Shown in pieces: positions 1-10,918 of a stretch of DNA of 40,401 nucleotides (positions within the stretch are counted from its first letter, which is position 1; every line of letters starts with the position of its first letter). A program made the translations under genes and the position numbers. Source of the stretch: Welwitschia mirabilis (Eukaryota; Gnetophyta; Gnetopsida; Welwitschiales); the NCBI GenBank assembly GCA_051453625.1, contig JBOZIK010000001.1:204209738-204250138 (forward strand). The letters are read 5' to 3'. The notes below the pieces were generated by a model, which worked only from the letters and a program-made list of their open reading frames with translations, did no database searches and had not been told where the DNA came from.

Positions 1-639
1 TCTTTACCTTGGATAAATTGGAGTACTTAGGAGCATTAACTTATGATGGCTTTCTAAGTGACCCTTTAGAGGAATGACCTAGTCTTTGAGGATTTCTTTA
101 AGAGTTCTTCCTACTTCTTTCTTTCTTTGCTATAAATTTATTCTTTTTGTAATACAAAAGTTATCTTTTTTATCTTAATTCATGAGTAATATCATAATTA
201 AGATGTTTTGGTAACTTTTTTAACTATCAAGTTTAATTTAGTTGTGTCAATTCTTCTTCATCATTTAGTCTTTTAATTTCATAAATCTTAAGTACTTTAA
301 AAGTCCTTACTTTTTATTATTATTTAAGACTAAAGTGTTAGTTGGATTTAACTTTTATCATATGATGAATGAGATTATACCTTATGAATTAGACTAAAAG
401 CACTTGATGATTTTTATTAATTTGCAAGAAGGCAATTAAACAACTTTAGAGTGAAGAATTGTATAAGACAAATTGATGATACCTTGGATCTAGTTTACTT
501 TTATCCTCTCTAAGATGAAGTTAAAATTGTAAGAATCATTTAATCTCTTCTTTAATATTTGTAACTTACTTTAAAGTGAAGTGGTGTAAAAGTGAGCCAA
601 TACTCAATTTTATCCTTAAGAAAGAATAATAACTAATTA
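1..639. other. AT-rich stretch, nothing recognised
   Basis: No open frame, repeat or family motif could be read with confidence. It lies directly upstream of the first readable part of copia element C1 (pre-integrase/integrase) and in the right place for that element's protease or gag, so it may be its decayed 5' part. That is inference from position only. Confidence 0.3.
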
Positions 640-1480
640 AAAACTTAGCTTAAATATAAGACATTATACTACCAGCTAAATATGTGAAGCATGCCATAAA
701 GGAAAGCATACAAAGATAAGAATTGGTAAGAAAAATATTATTTCAACTCAATGTCCTTTAAATATCTTACATCTTGACATTATTGGTCCTTTATCTATAA
801 AATGTTTAGGTATGAAAAGTATTATTTAATTATTATAGATAATTATTATCATTTTACATGACTAGCCTTTCTTACACACAAGGACAATGCATTTAATGCT
901 TTTCTTAAGTTCTGTACTAGGTTATAAAATCAAAAAAATATAGGATAAATATGATTAAAAGTGATAATGGCATAGAATTTAAAAATGCAAGGTTCAAATA
1001 GTTCTATAAATAATTTGATATTCTTTATTAAGTTTCTACATCAAGGAATACATTATTTACTCCACTTAAAAAAAAAGGAGTGATAGAAAGAAAAAATAGA
1101 TACTTAATGAAATGATTAGAACTATGATGCATGATAAAAAAAGATACATTATCAATTTTAGGTAGAAGTAATCAATATAACTTGCTACATATCAAATCTT
1201 ATTTTGGTAAGACAATTTACTTCTAAAACTTTATATGAGTTATGATCTTGTAACAAGCCTTTAATAAGCTATTTTTATATCTTTGGATTAAAATGATTTA
1301 CTTTGAATGAAAAGGATAAGTGGAAAAATCTCAATTCAAAAGTTCATGAAGGTATTTTATTAGGATATTCTATGGTTAGTAAAGCATACTGAGTGCGCAA
1401 TAGAAAAACCCATGTAGTTGAAGAAACTATCAATGTAAAAATAAGTGATATTGACTTAACTTTTATAGATGTGTAAGATG
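640..1480 (+). pseudogene. C1 copia pre-integrase and integrase domains
   Basis: The region reads in broken frames as a zinc-binding pre-integrase end (CEACHKGKHTK at about 680-715), then the integrase core. The three catalytic acidic residues can all be seen: Asp in HLDIIGP (codon 776-778), Asp in KSDNGIEF (963-965) and Glu in VIERKNR (1086-1088). Further on come the conserved LLGYS-like segment (about 1350-1370) and HVVEETINVK (about 1410-1440), which link integrase to RT in copia polyproteins. Integrase would insert the cDNA into the host chromosome. Several stops interrupt the frame, including stops in place of conserved Gln and Trp. The N-terminal protease was not found. Confidence 0.7.
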
Positions 1481-1779
1481 ATTATATTCCTATGTAGATT
1501 AATCAAACATCTAACCATCTCTAGATTCAATCAGATCGTAAGGAGGAAAAAGAAGAAATAGAAAAGGAAAATCCTTCAACCATGATTATATTAAAGAAGA
1601 ATTACTTTATTAGTAACATTACAGATAATCCATATGGAAGTATTTAAACTAGAAGCTATACTAAATAATTTTGTGATTATACATCTTATATTCCATAAGT
1701 TAAACAAAAAACATTCAAATAATCTCAAAGTGATAAACATTAAATGATTAAAATGCAAGAGGAAGTTAACTAATTTGAA

Positions 1780-3140
1780 AAATGTAATATTTGGTAACTC
1801 ACTCTAAAACCATCTAATAAATTTATTATTGGTACTAAGTGAGTTTTTATAAACAAGATAGATGAACATAATAATGTAATCAAAAGTAAACAACTAACAA
1901 GAAGGAATTGACTTTTAAAAAACCTTTGTTCTAGTGGTATGTATGGAATAAATAAGAATGCTTCTAGCTTTTTCTTGTATGAAAGAATTCAACCTTTAAC
2001 AAATGGATTTTAAGAATGCATTTCTAAATAAAAATCTTTAAGAAGAAGTGTATGTTAATAAACTAAATAGTTTCATAAACTCCCATACATCAAATCATTT
2101 TTACAAATTAAAGAAGGCTGTATATGATCTCAAATAAGCACCCAAATCTTAGTATAAGAAAATATTAAGTTATATTATTAAAAATAGTTTCAAAAGAGGT
2201 ACATCAGATGTGACTTTATTTATTAGAAAAGATGGTAAAGGGTTTATTATTATTTAAATTTATGTATATGATATAATTTTTAGTGTCACTAATAAATCTT
2301 TATGCAAGAATTTTGCTAAATAATGCAGGATGAATTTGAAATGAGGCTAATAGAAAAAATAAGCATTAGTACTTTTATTTCACAATCTCAATATATGAAA
2401 AATTTGCTATGAAAAAATGGTTTATAGGATTGCAAAGGCAAGAATACTATAGTGAATTAAAACACTAAACTAGATAAAGATGAGAATCATAAAAAAGTGG
2501 ATTAAAAGCTATATAGAGGTATGATTGGTACTTTATTATATCTTATTGCTAGTATAATAAATATTATGTTAGTCATAGAGGGTTGTGCATGTTATCAAAC
2601 TAATCCTAATAAATTATATTTCATATCTATTAAAAGAATTTTTTATTAGTTGAAAGATACTACTAATTGGGGCCTTCAGTACTCAAATGATTTATAACTT
2701 TATCTAATAAGGTATTGTGATGTAAATTGGATAGGGTACAAAGATGACAAAAGAATCATAAGTCTACATGATGCTTGGGGAATGCCTGATTTCTTGGAAA
2801 AGTAAAAAAGCAAAACTCAACTACTCTATCAACTACTGAGTTCGAGTACATTGTTGATATGAGTTACTGTACATAACTACTATGAATGAAATAAATGTTA
2901 AAATATTTTAGATTCTTCATATATAGAATTTCCATTCATTATGATAATAAGAATGTCATCAACATATCAAATAATCCAATACAACATTCAAGAAGTCATC
3001 ACATTGAGATCTAGCATCACTTTCTTAGAGAACATGTTAAAAAAAGAAATTAAAATGAAATATATTAGTATGACTGATCAACTTACTAATGTATTTATAA
3101 AACCATTAAGTACTAGAAGGTATGTAAAGTTGTAAAGGAA
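1780..3140 (+). pseudogene. C1 copia reverse transcriptase and RNase H
   Basis: RT begins near 1790 with a decayed W-x-L-x-x-x-P-x-N/D-K block and the IIGTK-VF-NK-DEHNNVIK segment. It continues with DFKNAFLN-x-x-L-EEVYV (about 2005-2060) and FYKLKKAVYDLK (about 2100-2135). The active-site motif is at 2261-2272, where the family's YVDD reads YVYD, so the first catalytic Asp is lost. RNase H follows: LYRGMIGTLLYLIAS (about 2510-2560), YCDVNWIGYKDDKR (about 2710-2750), then after a stretch with shifts the IQHSRSHHIE block (about 2975-3010) and TDQLTNVFIKPLS (about 3075-3112). The stretch 2941-3135 is open, but only its second half is in the domain's frame. Domain order after integrase confirms Ty1/copia. 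Confidence 0.8.
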
Positions 3141-3239
3141 CTTATAGATTAGGCCTTTCTCAATTAAGAACTCTATCTTGTATTTACATATGAGTTAAGA
3201 TTATAGTTATGTGTAGTAAACATTAAATTTTATGCTTGA

Positions 3240-3760
3240 TACTTTACTTATTTGAAGTATTATTATTATGTTCATATTATTAATAGAGGTTTTTAAAATT
3301 TTTATAACTTTCATGTTAGACTTATTAAGTCTTATAGATGTATATCAGAAAGACATCTTCGGATTTGTAGATGCCTTTGAAATAGAAGTCTTAATTTTTA
3401 CAAATGTTTTTGAAGGTTTAGTATGCTTTTTAAATTTTCAAAATATAAATATTTGAAATAGTAGATATTAACACTGAGAAAATGTATTGAAAAGTTTTTA
3501 ATAGTAGACATCATTAACATGGTGGATGTCTACTTTTTACATTTTAGATATCTTTCAGCAGGTAGATGTCTTTCCCATACTATTATAGAAATTAAAAACA
3601 CATTACAAACTAGGTTTTTAACTATTTTTACTTGAAAAAGAGGCCACCAAATCTCATTTTCAAGGCTTTAATTAATAGATGTCCCTATCCAAGCATTTTT
3701 TAGGGTTGATAGTCTTAGATTTTTTAGGCAAGATGTTTTCATTTTGGAAGATATCATTAT
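3240..3760 (+). repeat. C1 post-pol zone of 'agatgtct/agacatct' words
   Basis: Short degenerate words related to agatgtct and its reverse complement recur here at irregular spacing, for example near 3326, 3350, 3370, 3505, 3525, 3562 and 3678. One pair makes a perfect hairpin: AGTAGACATC at 3503-3512 and GATGTCTACT at 3525-3534, separated by 12 bases. The zone lies between the RNase H end and the extra ORF. The same words recur in the C1 3' LTR (6360-6760) and in the LTR of C3 (9050-9313). Stretches 3268-3456 are open by chance and show no domain. Confidence 0.6.
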
Positions 3761-3859
3761 GATAAATAAGAACATGGTTATTATTTTTATAGATGCATAT
3801 TTTTAGTGTTTTCTTAACATTTCTCTTATTTTTGCTCTATATTTCTATCTATTTTTTAA

Positions 3860-5514
3860 AAAATATTTAAAGAAAGTCAGCTAGTACTAAAGAAAAAGCA
3901 TCAAAACTTCAAATATCCTACTATGAGATTTACTTTTATCATGAAGTACTAACAAGAAGCTATAGAACTTGGATAAGAAATCCTATAATTATAGAAAGAA
4001 CCCTTATATTCTAAAGATAGTAAAAAGATTAGCTTATGGCTTACTTCTTGTAGCTTAGATGAGAAATAATTATTGAGTTAAGTCAAAGTATACTAGATTC
4101 AGTGATGAGGGAATTCTAGGTTAACATCCATGAGATAGGTGACAATATAAAATATTTTCAAAATTAGATCAAAGGTACTCCATTGCATATTAATTTTAGT
4201 TTTTTAAATTCATTACTTTAAATAAATTATTTTAATGCCTCAGTTATATATGCATTTATTTAAAGAGATTTTTAATTTAAGATCTATTAATGTGTTATGG
4301 AGAATGATGAAAAATATTTAATTTAAACATTCTAAAATGGATTTTGTAGAAAATATAAAGCATAAAGATATGATTCCTAATGCTTGCATTGTTTGTTTAA
4401 TCACATTCTATAATATTTTGATAATAGGTGGTAATTATAGTTATTGTGAACCTATGTAAACATTTGTGATGTTTTATTTACTTACTACTAGGTTTTATCT
4501 TATACATGGACTTTATTATTTTATTTCGCAAGGGTCATACTTTATGTTACCATTGTTTTATCAGTTTAATTATTAGCAATACTAGCATAATAGTTTCCTA
4601 GGTAAATCTTATTTACCAAAACAAACCTCTAGCTAAATTTAGTGAGAAATGGTGAGTACCAATGCTATTAAGTGAGGGCATAAGTAGAAGATAATCATAA
4701 TTTTAGAGATCTTACTCATCTATTACACATAGTTCATCATAAGTTAAAAAGGGATTAAATGAAATAGCAAAAATAATTAGATAAGTTGACAGAAATTTGT
4801 TAGGGTTAAAGAAACACATGTCCATAATAGCCAATAATGGTAAAGCACTAGCATAGATTTGGGATTCTGTAAGGACTTCTACATGGATAAACTCAAAAGA
4901 TAAATAAGAAGAAGAATCACCTCAAGATCCATAGAGAATAGGTTATGACTTAAAAAAAACCATAGATAATGATTTTAAAGAGTTATCAAGAGATTAGACA
5001 TAAATTCAAGAGGAGTATCAGGCTCCCACGGAGGCACAAGTGCAAAAGGTGTAATAAGCTTGAGGTCTTACATAGGGGCAATATAAGATAGGATCTAGAA
5101 GCTTATATGTTTAGCTTCTTATCTTTCATTTGTTATGTTGTAAGATTTTAATTTTCTATCCTACTTAGCCATCATCATCTTCTAGATCCTTATCATTACT
5201 ACACTTACCATCTCCACCTCCATTGTATATGCCATTACCACTTCCATCTTATATAGAGCCTCTTCATGTACCACCACTTGCACCATTCAGTTACCACCAT
5301 CCTTTATATAAACTACTATATTCAACTTTTTTGGGATGTTTATCAGTTCTCTAACATACTAATATATGAGAAGACAGATCTATGAGGGCTCAAGTGAGAC
5401 CTCTCAGCATTCTTCTTGGAAGTACATACTCTAACATCTACATCCTTCTTATCCTATACCATTTATAATTTCATCATCCATTACAATAATGATGATAGTG
5501 ACGAAGAAGAATAA
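3860..5514 (+). pseudogene. C1 3' extra ORF between pol and 3' LTR (plant transposon-like, decayed)
   Basis: Coding character is visible in pieces. About 4798-4932 reads LLGLKKHMSIIANNGKALA, a stop, IWDSVRTSTWINSKDK, a stop, EEESPQDP. About 5168-5320 is rich in Ser and Pro (PSSSSR, LPSPPPLYMPLPLP, VPPLAPF). The last frame ends with an acidic tail NDDSDEEE and a TAA at 5512-5514. Position (after the copia RNase H, before the PPT) and architecture match the extra ORF of C2 at 31400-32307, although no direct sequence match between the two was established by eye. The N-terminal part (3860-4750) is too decayed to assign. Function of such ORFs is unknown. Some copia lineages carry an env-like or 'putative plant transposon protein' ORF here. 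Confidence 0.45.
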
Positions 5515-6169
5515 GGCATACCTTATAGGAGTTATCTAGCTCTTAGTTATTAGCTCCTTTTATTTACTATTCAAAAAGGGAAAGAAGTAAAGGAAAATAA
5601 ATTGAGAAGTAATAACAAATTACTTGCAAATTAGTTGGGTAATTCAGCTTTCAGTTGTAGCTTGGACATCTTGTTGAATATGAAGTACTTGACTATGAGA
5701 TGATGTATTACTTAACTATGAGAAGTAATGACAAATTAACTAATGTTTACACTTTATTATTTATCACATATTATCATTCCTTATCATTTTTACCATTATT
5801 TTCATTTTGTTAAAACACTTTATCTATTGGTACATTTTCATGCTTTAATATCATTTCTTATTGATAGATGTTCATGATCTTTAATCATGTATTAACAATA
5901 CACTTTTAATTATTTGCTCTGATTTTATTATTGGCACATTACCATGAGCACATTTTTCATGAATAGCTGTAAATTTTCTTGAATAATAATATGAAATATT
6001 TATGTGCCTTTATTGATATCTACATGGTTGTTCAAGTGGTTAAAATCATGATGTATTAAATTCTATTACAAAATATTCTTATGTGGTTTTCTACCTTGAA
6101 TATGAATATCTAATTTTAGTTGACTAAATAAGATTCCACTAATAAGATTTGCCAAGTTTTGAATATCAT
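5515..6169. other. C1 3' untranslated stretch
   Basis: AT-rich DNA between the end of the extra ORF and the polypurine tract. A short near-repeat of 'cttgactatgaga' and 'cttaactatgaga' occurs around 5690-5722, with 'aagtaat(a/g)acaaatta' at about 5610 and 5723. No coding frame was recognised. Confidence 0.35.
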
Positions 6170-6184
6170 AAAAAAGGGGAAGAT
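6170..6184 (+). promoter_or_regulatory. Polypurine tract of C1
   Basis: The purine run aaaaaaggggaaga ends at the start of an LTR-like sequence beginning TATTGATAAATC, probably an original TGTTGATAAATC with G to A. The wording around it, tttt-g-atatcat followed by aaaaaagggg, is the usual PPT context of plant copia elements. The PPT primes plus-strand DNA synthesis and defines the left edge of the 3' LTR. Confidence 0.6.
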
Positions 6185-7205
6185 TATTGATAAATCTAGT
6201 TTTAATGATTATACTTATCAAATATTTTGTACCATTATGTAAATAGGTTAATACAAAGAAAATTAGATCTTGTATAGCATTAGTCAATGTTAGATCTTTA
6301 AGATGATACCTCCCAAAAATCTTAGAATTAAAATTACCAAATTAGTTAACTAAATATGTTTATATAAATGTCTCAACCTTGAATATGTCTATGGTGAAGA
6401 TGTCTATAGATTAAAGACATCTGTGATATGACAAATTTTAAGTTACAAGTTAAAGACAACTATCTTATTAAAGATGACTATATTAAAAGATGAATTTGAC
6501 ATAGATAAAAGATGTTTACATCTTTTTATATATTCATGCTAGAATAAAATAGGTAATAGATTTATTTTTTATTTTAACTATTATCTTACTTTCTGGTATT
6601 CAGATTTTCATCATGGATTCATGATCATGAAATAATAGAGATTAAACAATCTAATTTTTAGCAAGTTCTAGGTACTTTAGATGAAGAATTCTATAGGTGA
6701 AGATGTCTAACTATGGGTAGATGTTTATAATTTTAAAGATGTCTTAGAACAAGATTCATGTCAAATAAAAATGAAGATGCATGCTTAATTCCTAGATGCT
6801 CTTATCCATTGTATGATAGTTACGAAGTTTAAACAATTACTATTTGAGGTTACATTGCTAGCATCTCTCAAATTATATAAAGACATAACATGAATGAACA
6901 AACTATATATCACTACAATATGATAAATGAATATAACATGAAGGATCAAAGCTTGGAACTACTTATGAAGGATCAAAGCTATTACTTGTAAAGGAACTCT
7001 TAGCACCTATATTACTTATTCTTGGATCCTATACCATTGCATAATTTGTTTATAGTTGTGATGACGACAACAATGAGGAACTCAAGCTTATCATAAAAGT
7101 TACATCTTTTGGACTTCTTGTTATATTTATATTATTGAACTATATCAATATTGAATATTATTATAAAGTTCATTATTACATTATCAAACTTATTATAAGG
7201 TAACC

Positions 7206-7216
7206 TCTATATAGGT
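7206..7216 (+). promoter_or_regulatory. TATA-like box in C1 LTR
   Basis: The sequence tctatataggt lies between the word-rich U3-like half and the repeat-rich R/U5-like half of the LTR. This is where RNA polymerase II transcription of a copia element would start. It is assigned by motif and position only. Confidence 0.35.
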
Positions 7217-7278
7217 GTGCATTAAGGTTGTGCCTGTAAGCACTTGTGTCATTATATTTTTCTTAGGGGAAGAGTTTG

Positions 7279-7492
7279 CTGCCTTACAAGGAGAATCTTA
7301 CTTATATTATTGTATTTCTTTAATAGGAATAGTTTCTTCCTTGTGAGGGGCATCTCACATTATTATTGTACTTCAAAGATGGTGCTACATTATGAGAAGC
7401 ATATCATTTTTTGGTTATGCCTATGTGCACATTATTGTATTTCCTAAGGTGAATTGAATGATGCCTTATAAGGAGATCCTTATATTATTGTA
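7279..7492 (+). repeat. Degenerate tandem units in C1 LTR
   Basis: Four anchors 'ttattgta' occur at about 7308, 7363, 7432 and 7485. They are preceded by variants of ccttacaagg/ccttgtgagg/gccttataagg and a 'cat/ctt' block. Spacing is irregular (about 55, 69 and 53 bases). These look like diverged copies of a unit of 55-70 bases in the transcribed part of the LTR. Confidence 0.45.
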
Positions 7493-7689
7493 AGATTGGT
7501 AGTAAACCAAAATTACTATTTCTTGTAGGTTGAGAATATCTAGAGGTGTGAGAAGAAACTAGCTCTAAGTGTGAACATATCCAAGGTGGGGAACCATGTC
7601 ATGTTGGTAAGGTGTTTTTATTATACTATGTTTTTGGTTATATTCTTGATTAAAAGTTTTATTTCATAGAACTCATTCATACCTTTTCT

Positions 7690-8935
7690 TTAAGTTCAAT
7701 GATCCTCAATTTCTCTATGAGGTGTTATGTGATTGAAAATACCAATATCTATAATCTATGTAAAAAAATCAAGAAGTTTTGTAGTGATCATAATTAAAAA
7801 ATTTAAAGGTCATCCTTTATTGCCTTTTCCTTTATAATTTTTCACCTATGATAAAGTTGAAGCATCATCATCTTGTGATTTAGATGTATTTTCTTTAATG
7901 GTTAAGGATGAAAAACCAATCTTCCATTAACAATTTTCTTTAGTATGACCTAGTTTTTTACAATTTATGCACAAAACATAACTTTTATTTTGATTTGAAA
8001 GCTATCCATATGATGAAGAGTTATTAGAAGAGAGATTTTCTCTTCCTATGAAATTATGTTATCTTTCACCTCTTAGATTTGGATCTCTTCCTCTTTGTTG
8101 TCCTCTAAAATTTTGATTTCCACCTCTAAAGGTCTAAAAATTTTATGCTTCTTGCCCTTCTTGGCTTTGACCATCTATTCTTCCTCTATCTCTTTTGTTT
8201 CTTCCTTCTCTAGTATGCTAATTTCTTACTACAAAGACATTATTATTTGAGTTATTACATATTTTCAAGTCCTTCAAGATATTTAATTGATTAAGTAACT
8301 CATCAATTATGTAGACATTAAATCTTTAATTTAAAGAGTGGTGATCATGCATTATTTTGTATTTATAATCATTATTAAATACTTGAATGAATCTATTAAT
8401 ATTTTTCTTGGCACTAAATCCATAATCATATTCATCTAAATTTCATAAAGTTATACACATTCTATAAAGAAAATGATTAAGTGATTTACCTCTTTGAATA
8501 TAAAGATCATCAAATTGCTTTCTATACCTCATTTATTTGATTTGTCTATTTTGAACTTCACCTTTAAATTTTGATTGAATCTAGTCCCAACACTCTTTGG
8601 ATGAATCTTTTATAATTATTCTTATACCAATCACTTATGATACTAAAGTGCATATTATTATTTTAGATAGTGCATCTACCTTTTGATTTATGTCATATTT
8701 TATCTTTTATTCTATATTCAACACATTCAAATTTAGAGGAGAGAAAAATCCATTTATAAAATATTCCAACACTCATTAATTTGTAACAAGGATTTCATCA
8801 AATGAGATCAATATAAGAAATCTTATTATCCATTGAGAGTAATAGAGCATTTTATAATTTCCTTTGCCATAAATTTAAAGGTGAATCGAAAGAAACTTGC
8901 TTGTAATAAAGAAATATCCACCAACATTAATTTTA
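7690..8935 (-). pseudogene. C3 copia gag (UBN2-like) and protease start
   Basis: The minus strand reads a capsid-like gag: SSKECWD, a stop, IQSKFKGEVQNRQIK (about 8540-8605), then MRYRKQFDDLYIQRGKSLNHF (about 8465-8530). An Arg/Gly-rich linker follows (REGRNKRDRGR and GGNQNFRGQQRGRDP, about 8060-8215), in one frame with three stops. A perfect CCHC zinc knuckle CINCKKLGHTKENC lies at 7930-7971. A protease-like start DIGIFNHIT at 7729-7752 corresponds to the family's D-S/T-G-C-S-N-H-M-T, with Cys and Ser replaced. Gag would form the virus-like particle around the element RNA. After about 7690 the frame is lost, so the pol part is deleted or unreadable. Confidence 0.75.
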
Positions 8936-8958
8936 AAGTTATTTAATCAATCTTTTAT

Positions 8959-8970
8959 GCTTTGATATCC
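8959..8970 (-). promoter_or_regulatory. Primer-binding site of C3
   Basis: The minus strand reads GGATATCAAAGC, close to the initiator tRNA-Met complement TGGTATCAGAGC used by plant copia elements. It lies a few bases inside the LTR border at 8974, which reads TGTTAG on the + strand (LTR end ...CTAACA on the minus strand). tRNA priming here starts minus-strand cDNA synthesis. Confidence 0.55.
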
Positions 8971-8973
8971 CTT

Positions 8974-9330
8974 TGTTAGTAGAAGCCTAATGAGACTAGT
9001 TGATTTAGTCTTATTTGAATTGAATATGTATTTAATGTTGAGAGATGTATATAGGATGCACAAACATATTTAACCTATCAAACATCTTCTTGAGTTGAAT
9101 AAGTTGACAGAAGACATTTTTGAAGTGTTAAACATCTATCTTGAAAGTTTTATTCTTTGTAACCAAAACATTTAGTTTTGTAAAGATGTATTCAAAAATA
9201 GAATATGTCTATTATTTTAATGACTTAAAAATTAAGTTTCATGAAGATATATTTAAGGCTAAAAGATATTTATTTTATGGATCATAGATGTCTATCTATT
9301 AAAAGACGTCTATCTTGTGAGTTAGTTTTG
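8974..9330 (-). repeat. Partial 5' LTR of C3 (outer end not defined)
   Basis: This is the LTR side of the primer-binding site. It contains agatgtct-type words and a near-perfect hairpin ATAGATGTCT (9284-9293) and AGACGTCTAT (9304-9313) with a 10-base loop. The shared words suggest kinship with the C1 family. The other LTR end could not be found, and the sequence after 9330 gives no clear signal. Confidence 0.45.
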
Positions 9331-10442
9331 AAACAACATTTGAAAAATTCTAAAATAAAGTTTTAAAAAAAAAACTTGAAGGCTAAGTCATCTACTATCA
9401 TTTATAGGATAAATATAACACCTTAAAAGTGAATTTAAAGCCTTAAAAACATCATTATTTTTTGATCTTTGATCAAATACAATAATCTTTATTATTTTTA
9501 TAAAATGACATAAAAAACTCTTCAAATGATTAAATCCTTTGAGAAATATTTAAATATTATTGACCTTTAACTAAATTTCACAAGTATGAATTTGAATCTT
9601 TTTTGATTAATGATATGAATTCTTATTTCATATTGTAATTAGAGTATGAAACATGATCAAGCTAAATTCACTTAGGATGTTAAAAAACACATATTATTGT
9701 TGAAGCTTATTGAAGTAGAAATGAATTATTTATTAATATTTTTAGCATTTAATCAAGCATTAAGTACAAAATAAAAGATACATGGATCACACTAAAATGA
9801 GTTTTCAATTTTCCAGAATTGTATTCATCACTTCAAGAGGTATTAATCTTTTTCATTTTATTCCTAATCACGCGCTTTTATAATTGAAGTGGATAGCATT
9901 TCATTCCATCTTAATAATGTGAGATAAATTCCTTTTCTTTTTGTTAAAAAAACATAAATGCTGAAACCTATGTTAATACAACATAAAAAATAAACCTATC
10001 TAACTAATTAACACTCAAGAATACATGAAAAACATTATGTACAACATTAAGATGGTCAAATTAGACCAAATAATATGATAATTCATGATGTCTATGGATT
10101 ATCACTTATTAATTCCTTAAATTTTATTTCCACTACATAATAACCCCATTTTCTTAAGTTGTTATGAAGCTAAGGCTTTTTATTTCTCAATGCTTTAACT
10201 TTCTTCTTTATTACATAAAAATACATTCTTTAAAAACTTACTTTGTTTATTTCTATAACATAAGATACATTCTTTAAAAAGTTACTTTTAAGATATTCTT
10301 ATGATATTATATTACTTGAATCAAAATATAGTAATATCTTTATTCATTTCTTATAATCCATTTTTTAGACCACTTATTAATAATAATGTTCATTAATATG
10401 CTTCTTACTTATAATTAGTAACATGTTATCCCTAGCTTAAAT
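9331..10442. other. AT-rich stretch, nothing recognised
   Basis: No open frame of note and no family motif was seen on either strand. Part of it may be the remaining U3 of the C3 LTR. No evidence separates it from background. Confidence 0.3.
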
Positions 10443-10918
10443 GTATATTTTATATACATCTAATATTTGACTACTAGATATCAATTTCTACCATCTTTTG
10501 GATGAGGATATAAGCATTAATATAATTGCATTTTAGCTTTATATTAATATTAACTTTCATAATAGTAAACTGTGACTTCACCCTTAGTCAACATTGACTT
10601 TAATTGTAAAGTTAATACTGATCATTTTTAAAAATTTAATGGCTTTCTCTTGGCTAAAAGTTTTCAAGGAAATTTTGCCAAGTTTCCCATTAAAAAAAAG
10701 GTTAAAAAAACAAAACAAGGATTGAGTCATTAAATTTTAGTGAATGATTAACATTGAATTTATAAATAAAGTTAATATTAACTAAGAGTGAAATCAAAGT
10801 TCACTATGATGAAGGTTAATGTCAATGAGAAGGTAAAATTCAATTAGGTTAATACTTATGCAATTGTCAAAGTTCACATATATTTTTATGAGTACTAGAG
10901 TATATTTTATATACATCT
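10443..10918. mobile_element. Foldback / MITE-like element with long inverted repeats
   Basis: Two long arms are inverted copies of each other: about 10511-10627 and 10743-10858. The left arm (taagcattaatataattgca...) matches the reverse complement of the right arm (taagtattaacctaattgaa...) over about 116 bases with few gaps, roughly 75 % identity by eye. The spacer is about 115 bases. Further out on both sides lies an identical 19-base direct repeat, GTATATTTTATATACATCT, at 10443-10461 and 10900-10918, which could be a long target duplication or part of the termini. There is no coding capacity. The structure fits a non-autonomous foldback or Mutator-type MITE; the superfamily is not assigned. 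Confidence 0.65.

Larger units (their letters stand above)
640..7640 (+). mobile_element. Ty1/copia retrotransposon C1, degenerate, 5' part missing or unreadable
   Basis: The order on the + strand is pre-integrase/integrase, RT, RNase H, a word-rich untranslated zone, a 3' extra ORF, a polypurine tract and a 3' LTR. This order is diagnostic of Ty1/copia, where integrase precedes RT. The extra ORF between pol and the 3' LTR and the PPT/LTR junction style resemble the Sirevirus-like branch. No 5' LTR, primer-binding site or gag was found in the window. The right end is approximate because the terminal CA of the LTR could not be fixed. Stops and frameshifts are frequent throughout, so it is a fossil. 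Confidence 0.75.
6185..7640 (+). repeat. 3' LTR of C1 (right end approximate)
   Basis: The LTR starts just after the polypurine tract. The U3 part (6360-6760) is rich in agatgtct/agacatct words, including a hairpin AGATGTCT (6398-6405) and AGACATCT (6415-6422). A TATA-like box sits at 7206-7216. The downstream part has degenerate 'ccttgtgagg...ttattgta' units and a U5-like tail (ggtggggaaccatgtcatg, about 7582-7600). The partner 5' LTR is not in the window, so the length (about 1.4-1.5 kb) and right end are estimates. Confidence 0.5.
7690..9330 (-). mobile_element. Ty1/copia fragment C3, minus strand (LTR end, PBS, gag, start of protease)
   Basis: Reading the minus strand from high to low coordinates gives a partial LTR, a primer-binding site, gag with zinc knuckle and a protease start. 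The fragment then runs into C1's 3' LTR region, and no integrase, RT or second LTR was found. It is opposite in orientation to its neighbours. The gag type (glycine/arginine-rich linker before a CCHC knuckle) is that of common plant copia elements. The exact lineage is not assigned. Confidence 0.7.

Noticed and set aside
2941-3135. 64-residue open frame as an independent small gene
   Set aside because: Its second half is the end of the C1 RNase H domain (TDQLTNVFIKPLS); its first half is out of the domain frame.
6066-6287. 73-residue minus-strand frame as a gene
   Set aside because: It crosses the C1 polypurine tract and LTR start and has no recognisable domain, so it is a shadow.
7244-7447. 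67-residue Cys-rich frame (MCHYIFLRGRVCCLT) as a small secreted peptide
   Set aside because: It lies within the repeat units of the C1 LTR; Cys codons come from the repeated tgt/tgc words.
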